Assembly: GCA_009711805.1 (NCBI GenBank)
Contig: VEMX01000063.1
Coordinates: forward strand, 1-47,675
Direction of reading: 5' to 3'
From: Balneolaceae bacterium
GTDB lineage: Bacteria > Bacteroidota > Rhodothermia > Balneolales > Balneolaceae
Length of the DNA stretch: 47,675 nt
Within the stretch, counting starts at the first letter, position 1. Every line of letters starts with the position of its first letter. The notes under the pieces are model-generated. The model made no database searches, was not told the DNA's origin, and saw only the letters and a program-made list of their open reading frames with translations. The position numbers were made by a program, and so were the translations under genes. Positions 35,975 through 42,937 of this stretch are shown here, one piece after another.

Positions 35975-36256
35975 TTATCGGTCTTCAACCGGAACCCAAT
36001 CCAGGTTCTTTTCTCCAACATATAATGCGCGTGGACGGATTAGTCGGTTGTTGGCTGCTTGTTCCATGTAGTGGCCGGTCCATCCGGAAACACGGCTCAT
36101 GGTGAAAATACAAGTAAATAAATCCGGCTCAATACCAATGGAATAATATACGGTAGCGGAGAAGAAATCCACATTCGGATCAATATCCTTTTCCTCCTTC
36201 ATGGTATTCAGTATAGCCATCGACCATTCATACAGTCGCTCATGGCCGGTTTCTTC
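35975..36256 (-). pseudogene. gltA: Duplicated 3' end of the citrate synthase gene
   Basis: This is a perfect copy of the last 94 codons or so of intact gltA; the identity runs from 35943 to 36256 against 40127 to 40440 (offset 4184). It begins at codons EETGHERLYEW and runs to the normal stop and terminator. Upstream of the break the frame continues into a fragment of a Cys-rich peptide gene, giving ...DYC-EETGHER..., so the junction is in frame. There is no upstream start, and the N-terminal catalytic half is missing, so no enzyme is made. Confidence 0.9.
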
Positions 36257-36345
36257 GCAGTAATCACGGCCTTCATCATCGCAGTCTGTTTTACCAACCT
36301 GTGATCCATCCTTTTTGACCTTAGTGCATTTATTTGTAGCAATTC
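36257..36345 (-). pseudogene. Fragment of a Cys-rich peptide gene fused to the gltA fragment
   Basis: On the minus strand the frame reads NKCTKVKKDGSQVGKTDCDD then EGRDYC, matching CTKVNRDGSQVGKTDCDDDN of the peptide encoded at 34369-34608. The part encoding the signal peptide is missing and a stop lies in frame about 20 codons upstream with no ATG in between. It is therefore a relic of a fourth six-Cys peptide gene. Confidence 0.75.
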
Positions 36346-36691
36346 CAGTTTTCTTTAAGAGAATTGTAACAATTCTTTATCAAGTGACTCATTATATAAA
36401 AGTTAAATATTGGGCTTAGGGCTATTTTTGTAATAGCAATAGCAAGTTAAAACTTCATATGTAATGTATTTTACTTCTATGTGAATTCTATTCATTTAAT
36501 CAGTTATAAGCCTGATTGTGGGGATTGATCTAAATTAACTCATGCAATAACTGTAGGGAGTTATAATAATGGTGCTAGCCAACATAATATCGTTACAATG
36601 ATTCTAGCTATGTTATAGTTCGGCAAATTAGATAGAGGATTTTAACACCTAAAAAACATCCCGTAATAGTGAAAGTAAATAAAAATTGATT
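36346..36691. other. AT-rich non-coding region before the LuxR-type regulator
   Basis: No gene is seen. The inverted repeat ATAACT-GTAGGG-AGTTAT at 36547-36564, and a looser AACATA / TATGTT pair at about 36581 and 36613, are possible operator sites for the downstream regulator. This stretch probably carries the promoter of the plus-strand peptide cluster. Confidence 0.4.
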
Positions 36692-36949
36692 ATGGAAAGG
36701 GTAATAGTTTCAATTGAGTATTTAAACGCACTAAATAAGTTGACGCCGAGAGAATGCGAAATATTAGAGTATGTATATCGGGGGTGCACAAGCCGAGAAA
36801 TCGGAGAAAAGTTGTACTTAAGTTCTGGTACAGTAAGTAACCACCGTCAATCTATATGTGATAAACTCAATATAAATGGTTATAGGGGCTTGTATAAATG
36901 GTGTGCAATAAATAGAACTCGTAAACAGTACACACTTAAACAATATTAA
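36692..36949 (+). CDS. Stand-alone LuxR-type helix-turn-helix regulator
   Basis: A protein of about 85 residues that is essentially one LuxR/GerE DNA-binding domain: LTPRECEILEYVYRGCTSRE, then IGEKLYLSSGTVSNHRQSIC (recognition helix), then DKLNINGYRGLYKW. There is no receiver or ligand-binding domain. The ATG at 36692 is preferred over an in-frame TTG two codons upstream. It lies 81 bp before the first peptide gene of the plus-strand cluster, with the same orientation, and is the likely local regulator; what it senses cannot be read from the sequence. Confidence 0.8.
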   Translation: MERVIVSIEYLNALNKLTPRECEILEYVYRGCTSREIGEKLYLSSGTVSNHRQSICDKLNINGYRGLYKWCAINRTRKQYTLKQY

Positions 36950-37030
36950 TTATACATACTATATTATGTAGGTTCTGCACTTGATGATAAATAATTTGTT
37001 TTACACATTTTAAATGTTAATCAAAATCAA

Positions 37031-37303
37031 ATGAAAAATAGAACCATGAAAAAGCTTACAAAAATTCTACTTATGACCTGCATTATTAGTTTAGTGGGCT
37101 TAGCAAAACCAATCTTTTCACAATGCGAGAGTGGGGGCAGAGGGGCCAGCGAATGTTCTTACACATTTAGTAGTCCTAGATTCTTTGGATTATGGACTGT
37201 GGAGACTACTCACAGTGTTTCATGTGGTGAAGATATGTATGCATGTTGTACAAAAAATGGAGCAGGCTGTGTATTTAATCGACCTACATTTGTACAAGCA
37301 TAG
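37031..37303 (+). CDS. Small exported six-cysteine peptide (type 2, GG-GAS)
   Basis: A 90-residue precursor. Two near-N-terminal Met are possible (MKNRTMKKLTK), and a signal peptide follows (ILLMTCIISLVGLAKPIFSQ). The mature part of about 60 residues has the pattern C-x9-C-x22-C-x6-CC-x6-C with CESGGRGASEC, HSVSCGEDMYACC and GAGC. The peptide encoded at 38614 shares the same spacing and words, so they are paralogues. The function is unknown. It is followed after 7 bp by a beta-propeller lipoprotein gene, implying translational coupling and a joint job. Confidence 0.78.
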   Translation: MKNRTMKKLTKILLMTCIISLVGLAKPIFSQCESGGRGASECSYTFSSPRFFGLWTVETTHSVSCGEDMYACCTKNGAGCVFNRPTFVQA

Positions 37304-37310
37304 TATAAAT

Positions 37311-38567
37311 ATGAGGATGTTTCTGAAACAAGATATAGAATTGAGTGTTAAATACACTACTACCTCACTGTTTTTAGGCAATCGAGTATCATTATTTGTA
37401 TTTATAATTTTGTTTGCATGTAGTTGTCAAGAATCTGGTGTGAATAAAAAAATCGTAAAATCGCAAGATGGATACTTAATACATCCTGTAAGTCCTGAAA
37501 ACACTGTGGTTTTAAGTTCTAACCAGTTAAGTGACCTGAAGTTTATTCCTTTAGAAGCAACTGATAATTCTTATGTGACAGATATAGCTAAATTAGAGAG
37601 AGATACAACAACAGGATTTTGGTACATATTAGATAGAAATAATCCGAGTGTTATCTGTGTATTTAATGGGGAGGGTAAATTTATAAAGAACATAAAATAT
37701 TTAGGTCGAGGGCCTGGTGAATACCAAAGAATTAATGATTTTTATATCTCAGACGGGAATTGGATTGAATTTTTGGAGGGTGAAACTCAAAAGATTATCC
37801 GATATGACTTAAAAAATGACTCACTGATAACAGAAAAGAAGATACCATTTTATGCTTATAATTATTCCTATTTAGAGAATGGTAACTACGTGTTTTACAA
37901 AAACAGCCAAGCTAAAAATCAAGAAGATGAGAAATATTTTTATAGATTATTAGTAACAGATACTGATTTTAATCTCATACGTACTGGATTACCTTTTGAA
38001 CTTGAATTAGGTGTGAATATTTCAATAATGAATCCAAATGCGCTTACTAGAACTTCAGGTGGGTTAACTTTCAATCAATTCAATGCTGATACTCTATATT
38101 CTATATACGAAGACACAATTAAAATCAATCATGTTTTAGATTTTGGGGATTATGTTGTGCCAGATCCTGATGATATGGAATTTTCTTCGGGTAGTGAAAA
38201 ACTGAGATATTACTTTAGCAAAACTGATAAGCATATCATTGGGGTTCATCAAATAAAAGAAACAAAAGATTTTTTCAGCTTCAATTTTATATATAATGAT
38301 GATGCATTTTTATATATGTATGATAAAACCAGCAATGACTATTTCGTTGCAAGCAGAATAGATTTTAATGATAAAAATGTATTTTTTCCTCCTCCAGTAA
38401 ATTATTTAGATTCAACATTTATAAGCATATATACTGTGGATATGCTTAACGAAAAGGTTTCAATTGATAATTTGGATATAAATAATCAATACGAAAAATC
38501 ATTAGCATATGGAATCGAATATCAGAACCCTGTTTTAGTGACATATAAAATAAATCCTAATCAATAA
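37311..38567 (+). CDS. 6-bladed beta-propeller lipoprotein (GRGPGE type)
   Basis: About 418 residues counted from the ATG at 37311. The frame is open further upstream to 37131, but that part overlaps the peptide gene in another frame and lacks a signal. From 37311 a hydrophobic segment is followed by a lipobox (FACSCQES), which fixes the start. Blades include FWYILDRNNPSVICVFNGEG, then KFIKNIKYLGRGPGEYQRIN with the GRGPGE signature, and YDLKNDSLITEKKIPFYAYN. It is a distant relative of the propeller encoded at 33150, which also sits beside a Cys-rich peptide. The likely role is binding at the outer membrane or periplasm; the ligand is unknown, and the adjacent peptide is a candidate. Confidence 0.82.
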   Translation: MRMFLKQDIELSVKYTTTSLFLGNRVSLFVFIILFACSCQESGVNKKIVKSQDGYLIHPVSPENTVVLSSNQLSDLKFIPLEATDNSYVTDIAKLERDTTTGFWYILDRNNPSVICVFNGEGKFIKNIKYLGRGPGEYQRINDFYISDGNWIEFLEGETQKIIRYDLKNDSLITEKKIPFYAYNYSYLENGNYVFYKNSQAKNQEDEKYFYRLLVTDTDFNLIRTGLPFELELGVNISIMNPNALTRTSGGLTFNQFNADTLYSIYEDTIKINHVLDFGDYVVPDPDDMEFSSGSEKLRYYFSKTDKHIIGVHQIKETKDFFSFNFIYNDDAFLYMYDKTSNDYFVASRIDFNDKNVFFPPPVNYLDSTFISIYTVDMLNEKVSIDNLDINNQYEKSLAYGIEYQNPVLVTYKINPNQ

Positions 38568-38613
38568 GTATATCTTTTAATCTTAAGGTGTACAGAAAAT
38601 TAAATAAGTTATT

Positions 38614-38970
38614 ATGAGACTCTCTAAATTTATTGTTTTCATTTTAAGTTTGGTCATTGTGGCATTATTTACAGATCCAATTTACGCAGACTGTAAGACA
38701 GGTGGAGTAGGTGCTAGCAGTTGCGCCTATTCAAAAACCGAGTATATTTGGTTTATTATACCGATTACCACTGAAACTAGTGTGTCATGTGGAAGTGGGT
38801 ATTACGCTTGCTGTACAGGAGAAAGTGCAATGTGTAACCGAAACGGTACTTCAGAGCCAGATAGTGGACCAAATGTTAGATTAGCGTCTAAAGCTGAAGA
38901 AAGTGATGAGTTCAACGGAATTTATACTTTACTTCCTGCTATCCGTGTGTTTTTTTTATTTAGACTCTAA
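38614..38970 (+). CDS. Small exported six-cysteine peptide (type 2) with C-terminal extension
   Basis: A 118-residue precursor with a signal peptide (about 1-25, ending PIYA). The Cys-rich part follows the same pattern as the 37031 peptide: C-x9-C-x21-C-x6-CC-x6-C with CKTGGVGASSC, TSVSCGSGYYACC and SAMC. A tail of about 45 residues (acidic, then hydrophobic: IYTLLPAIRVFFLFRL) is not shared and could be a membrane-associating end or the result of a shifted stop. It lies 46 bp after the propeller lipoprotein gene and in the same direction. Confidence 0.75.
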   Translation: MRLSKFIVFILSLVIVALFTDPIYADCKTGGVGASSCAYSKTEYIWFIIPITTETSVSCGSGYYACCTGESAMCNRNGTSEPDSGPNVRLASKAEESDEFNGIYTLLPAIRVFFLFRL

Positions 38971-39015
38971 TGATTAGTATGTATAGAATTAAAAAGTGAA
39001 TCTATCAATAAATTT

Positions 39016-39762
39016 ATGTCAAGGTTACATTTTATATTTTTGATGTTATTCTTTCTATTTTCTTGCCAAGAAAATGTAAAAGAGGAGAACAGGTCGGAAT
39101 TGTATAATACTCAAGTTGAGACTGATTCAACTTTGTTTATTCTGGTTGAGGATGATTTTGAAGCAGTATTAAAGAGAAAAAATGATAATTCAAGGGGAAT
39201 GAGTAACGGGCCTAATCTTTGGCAAAGATCGGGTTCGCTTCCCAGCATATTGTCAGAGCTGTACACTCAACCATTGGATATAGAAAATAATCCGAATCCC
39301 AGAGCTACATATAGTCTGAAGATCACCTGGAATGAAGCTACTACCCTAGAGAACATTCGTGCTAAAGTAAGCTATAAATTAGAAGAAACCTTCAGCTATA
39401 CCATTGAATCAAAAATACGTCAGCAACAATCACACCGGATGTTGATAAGTGATGCATCATTCTTGAATAGTATGAATGAAGGTAATCCTGTTGGTGAAGA
39501 TACAGAGTCAAAGCTCATAATTGATAATTATAATTGGGAATACTATGGCACTTTAATAGGGCTAGCTGATTTGATTACTGAAAAAACCGGCCGGAGAATA
39601 ATAACTGAAAATGAAGTAAAAGTTGATACTGAAAAATACTACTTCGAATTAACCGCTGAAAGCGGTTTTGAAGGCTTAGCTAAACAGCTGGAAGTAAACT
39701 ATGGAATTGTATTCGAAGAGGTAACAGTGTCCATGGAATTTTTAGTAATCGATTTTGAGTGA
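39016..39762 (+). CDS. DUF3738-like lipoprotein
   Basis: A 248-residue lipoprotein with lipobox LFSCQ (Cys at about residue 17). The C-terminal part (GLADLITEKTGRRII, ITENEVKVDTEKYYFEL, then AKQLEVNYGIVFEEV and MEFLVIDFE) resembles DUF3738/TIGR03435 proteins, with the usual 'strand - short peptide-binding-like region - VID' ending. That family often occurs beside thioredoxin-like genes in Bacteroidota. The N-terminal half is not recognised. It is the last gene of the plus-strand cluster, 45 bp after the second peptide gene. Confidence 0.55.
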   Translation: MSRLHFIFLMLFFLFSCQENVKEENRSELYNTQVETDSTLFILVEDDFEAVLKRKNDNSRGMSNGPNLWQRSGSLPSILSELYTQPLDIENNPNPRATYSLKITWNEATTLENIRAKVSYKLEETFSYTIESKIRQQQSHRMLISDASFLNSMNEGNPVGEDTESKLIIDNYNWEYYGTLIGLADLITEKTGRRIITENEVKVDTEKYYFELTAESGFEGLAKQLEVNYGIVFEEVTVSMEFLVIDFE

Positions 39763-40093
39763 GCGATTCGTGATTCTCACTTCGGCAATATGATGAATAA
39801 AATGATTTCTTTACCTTCTTTATTTCTAACTATATTCTTTTAATCCAATGTTTTAAGGAATTGAGTGAGAAATATTGTTACAAGTGTATAAACTTCGTAT
39901 TTAGATGAAATTCTTCGCTTTCCAACAGACACACTTTTCTGGTAAGTACCTATTTAAACTTAGGCTCCTCGCGTGCCGTAGACACCCCCGCGGGGAATGA
40001 GGGACTTTCATATCATATTTTATTTGTGGTTTATGGGAGTGGGCTGATTTTTTTTCAAATTTAAAGAAGGAAATAGACACAAAAGAAATTCAC
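39763..40093. other. Non-coding gap between the island and gltA
   Basis: No gene is seen. GGCTCCTCGCG near 39963 followed by GGACTTTCAT echoes 35698-35730, to the left of the truncated gltA copy. The duplicated segment therefore once reached further than the part that is still identical. Confidence 0.5.
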
Positions 40094-40127
40094 AAAAAAA
40101 GCCCGATTGATAAATACCAATCGGGGT
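40094..40127 (-). terminator. Terminator of intact gltA
   Basis: AGCCCGATTG / CAATCGGGGT with a short loop and a T run on the minus strand. One pair of the stem is mismatched, unlike the duplicate at 35910-35943. Confidence 0.75.
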
Positions 40128-40158
40128 GATGAAGAGCTAATTTCTTCGGTACTCATAA

Positions 40159-41331
40159 TTATCGGTCTTCAACCGGAACCCAATCCAGGTTCTTTTCTCC
40201 AACATATAATGCGCGTGGACGGATTAGTCGGTTGTTGGCTGCTTGTTCCATGTAGTGGCCGGTCCATCCGGAAACACGGCTCATGGTGAAAATACAAGTA
40301 AATAAATCCGGCTCAATACCAATGGAATAATATACGGTAGCGGAGAAGAAATCCACATTCGGATCAATATCCTTTTCCTCCTTCATGGTATTCAGTATAG
40401 CCATCGACCATTCATACAGTCGCTCATGGCCGGTTTCTTCAGAGAGAGCCTTCGACATCTTTTGCAGATGGTAAGCACGTGGATCAAATACTTTGTAAAC
40501 CCGGTGCCCAAAGCCCATAATTTTTTCCTTGCTCTCGAGCCGTTGTCTAGTCAGTTCAACAGGATCAGCATCAGTGCCATGTTCCTTTTCCATATCCAGC
40601 AGGGTATTCATTACCGCTGTGTTGGCACCTCCGTGCAGCGGGCCTTTCAGTGCCCCTATGGCTCCTGTAACTCCGGAATAAATATCTGATTCAGTAGCAC
40701 AGATAGTTCGGCAGGTAAAGGTAGAAGCATTCATGCCATGTTCTGCATGTAATACCAGGCAGAGATTCATAGTTTTTTCAGCTTGTTCACCCGGTTTTTC
40801 GCCATTCAACATATACAAAAAGTTGAATGCAGTGCTGCCTTCGTTCAGTGGTTCTACAATATTTTTTCCTTTTCTCGAACGATCGAAGGCTGCAATTATC
40901 GTTGGAATTTTTGCAGTAATGGCAATGGCCTGATCCATAAACAGGGATTCATCAAATTTCCCTTTTGTTTCATCAGAATCAGCCAGCATAGAAACCGCTG
41001 TTCTCAATACCGCCATTGGTTCCGCACCCTTATCAGTAGACTTTATATATTCGAGGACAGGCCCGGGGAGTGTGCGATGTTCAATTAATGAATTCTTTAA
41101 ATCTTCCAGTTCCTGAGCATTTGGCAGGCGGTCATTCCAAAGAAGAAAACAAACTTCTTCAAATGTAGCATGTTCTGCCAATGTATCAATATTATATCCG
41201 GAATATATAAGTTCGCCCTTTTGACCGTCGATTGAGCTTTTTGTTGTAGAGAAGGCAATGATTCCGGCAAGTCCCTTATTAATGTAAGGATATTGCTGCT
41301 CATCAAATCCGGTATGAACACCTTTTGACAT
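40159..41331 (-). CDS. gltA: Citrate synthase
   Basis: Condenses acetyl-CoA and oxaloacetate to citrate at the entry of the TCA cycle. About 390 residues of the short bacterial type. Active-site stretches are LHAEHGMNASTFTCR (His), GPLHGGANTAVM (His) and DVDFFSATVYYSIG-like VDFFSATVYYSIGI (Asp). GFGHRVYKVFDPRA is the CoA/oxaloacetate loop. An ATG at 41343 is also in frame, but GGAG lies 5 nt before the ATG at 41331, giving MSKGVHTGF as the more likely start. The 3' 282 bp is duplicated at 35975-36256. It is monocistronic. Confidence 0.95.
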   Translation of the reverse strand: MSKGVHTGFDEQQYPYINKGLAGIIAFSTTKSSIDGQKGELIYSGYNIDTLAEHATFEEVCFLLWNDRLPNAQELEDLKNSLIEHRTLPGPVLEYIKSTDKGAEPMAVLRTAVSMLADSDETKGKFDESLFMDQAIAITAKIPTIIAAFDRSRKGKNIVEPLNEGSTAFNFLYMLNGEKPGEQAEKTMNLCLVLHAEHGMNASTFTCRTICATESDIYSGVTGAIGALKGPLHGGANTAVMNTLLDMEKEHGTDADPVELTRQRLESKEKIMGFGHRVYKVFDPRAYHLQKMSKALSEETGHERLYEWSMAILNTMKEEKDIDPNVDFFSATVYYSIGIEPDLFTCIFTMSRVSGWTGHYMEQAANNRLIRPRALYVGEKNLDWVPVEDR

Positions 41332-41343
41332 TAGTACTCCCAT

Positions 41344-41684
41344 TTTTGTGTTAGTAATGATTTCACCTGATTTAGTCTGCTGATAGAGAATAACGCGTAA
41401 TTTTTGCTTTGCGTTTGCAGTCAGGTCTTTTTCTCAATTCTCTTTCGAGAAGGGAGCCAAATGTACAAAAAAAGAGGCAGTTTATTAAGTGAAATTGTTT
41501 AAAAAATCTCCTGCCATTTTTGGGTGTACCAGGCTCACTTTACAGAAAGTTGTGGGAATAACAGCAATGAAGATGAAGAAAGAATGAAGGTTTTATGTTT
41601 TTCTGATATTTCTCTGATTAAAGTTTCCAGCACCTTCAATCAATATCATAGTTGACATCCTCAACACAAACAAACCCCCAACCC
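41344..41684. other. Non-coding gap upstream of gltA
   Basis: AT-rich sequence with no gene, repeat or terminator that could be named. It should contain the gltA promoter. Confidence 0.4.
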
Positions 41685-42233
41685 TCACAACAAACGAATA
41701 TCAAAAAACTGGTCCGACAGAATCATTATTGAGGAGACTACCATCACTATAAAAGTAGTAATCAGCTGAAATTTCCAATTCAGGTGATGCTTCTTCGAAA
41801 TTTTGTACACCAGGTAAAAGAGATATCCGCTCACAATAGCCGGTAAGGTGTATGTTCCAATTTGGAGGAAAGCGCTGATACGTCCTTCATCGTTTATGTT
41901 GATGACATTCATGATGCCTGCCAGCAACCGCATATAGAAAGCTGAAAACAGGAAGGGATAGATGTATTTGTTCCATTTGTCGGATTTTAACAACCAGAAG
42001 GCGAGTGTGGCCTGTATAAGGGTAATGAGTGGCCCGGCCGCAGTTGTAAGATATCGATGCAGCTCAGAAGGATGTTCACCAGAGGTGGTAGATACCCGGT
42101 TTAACGTCATGATGGTGTCATAGCCAAAAGATTCGCTGACGATCCAGTGAGCAAATTCGTGAATAAGTGCAGTAAAGATTGTGGCGATGATCGTTACCAG
42201 AAAATATCCGGCCGTTGTATTTTTGTTTTTCAT
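41685..42233 (-). CDS. Membrane HExxH metalloprotease-like protein
   Basis: A 182-residue integral membrane protein with about five hydrophobic segments. The first contains ALIHEFAHWIV, an HExxH zinc-binding motif inside the membrane as in site-2-type (M50) proteases. A later AAGPLITLIQATLAFWLL resembles the second conserved region, though the usual NxxPxxxxDG aspartate motif is not obvious. It may thus be a small intramembrane-protease relative or a DUF with a shared motif. It is monocistronic, and two MITE-like elements lie upstream. Confidence 0.55.
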   Translation of the reverse strand: MKNKNTTAGYFLVTIIATIFTALIHEFAHWIVSESFGYDTIMTLNRVSTTSGEHPSELHRYLTTAAGPLITLIQATLAFWLLKSDKWNKYIYPFLFSAFYMRLLAGIMNVININDEGRISAFLQIGTYTLPAIVSGYLFYLVYKISKKHHLNWKFQLITTFIVMVVSSIMILSDQFFDIRLL

Positions 42234-42273
42234 ATTTAAGATGATTTGGTACAGTACCTACTTTGTATGTATA

Positions 42274-42442
42274 ACGCGTTTACCGGTTAGAAGTACTATT
42301 TAGAGAACCTACGAGCGTCCGCAGGTCCTCGTAGCGTTCGGCTTTCCAGGGAGAATCCCGTAACGCTCGCAGGACCTACGGACGCTGCGAGGTTACTCCC
42401 TTTCAATACTGTTTTAAGCTAATCTCCAACCGGTAAACGCGT
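42274..42442. mobile_element. 169-bp foldback MITE with 8-bp target duplication
   Basis: Perfect 15-bp terminal inverted repeats ACGCGTTTACCGGTT (42274-42288) and AACCGGTAAACGCGT (42428-42442) are flanked on both sides by TATGTATA (42266-42273 and 42443-42450). Inside, two arms of about 33 bp form a second inverted repeat: AACCTACGAGCGTCCGCAGG at about 42315, and on the other arm the complement of ACCTACGGACGCTGCGAGGT. No ORF is present. The duplication is a direct sign of transposition by an enzyme that makes 8-bp target copies. Confidence 0.88.
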
Positions 42443-42646
42443 TATGTATATATCTCAGGCTCTTTTGTAATGTTAATGCGAGTCCCCCGAGCTCTTTCGG
42501 ATTATCCGGGTATTTGTTTCTGAGTGGATTGGGGGATGTGATATGAACTGTTCAATATTTATGATGAATAACCAAGTTTTGGAATGAAAAAGGAAATCAT
42601 TACGTAACATTAGATGCTTTTTAAAGTTAATGATTGTAAATACAGC

Positions 42647-42882
42647 TTAACCCGAATTATTCACGAATGGATGCAAAATGGCGATCTATATACTTGAATA
42701 TATTACCGTTGAATTGCTTTATGTAATAGCCCAATTTTGAGGTACGGATTAGGCGGCGAAATTTCCCCGTACGCTGCGTTCAAGTGAAAATTGGGGTACT
42801 CAGGGTACCACAGTACCCTTCCGTTCCCATTTCCACTTCGCCTTGCGTACGATTAAATTTCTTGGTGAATAATCCGGGTTAA
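42647..42882 (+). mobile_element. MITE-like element, long form
   Basis: A 236-bp element with ends TTAACCCGAATTATTCAC (42647-42664) and GTGAATAATCCGGGTTAA (42865-42882), 17 of 18 bp inverted. The left 70 bp and right 22 bp are shared with the reverse complement of 16181-16272. The middle 140 bp is unique to this copy and contains the inner palindrome GGGTACTCAGGGTACCACAG-TACCC. No ORF is seen. If TTAA is the target site, the element would begin at ACCCG. Confidence 0.8.
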
Positions 42883-42937
42883 CGTTACGATTTTCATGCC
42901 AAGGGGCAAAAATCAGAGGAATAAAATTGATCAGCAT

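Larger units (their letters stand above)
42234..42937. other. Non-coding region holding two MITE-like elements
   Basis: No gene. It contains the foldback element at 42274-42442 and the long TTAACCCG element at 42647-42882. The remaining sequence shows nothing further. Confidence 0.6.

Noticed and set aside
37131-37310. Upstream extension of the propeller lipoprotein
   Set aside because: It overlaps the Cys-rich peptide gene in another frame; the lipoprotein signal fixes the start at or near 37311.
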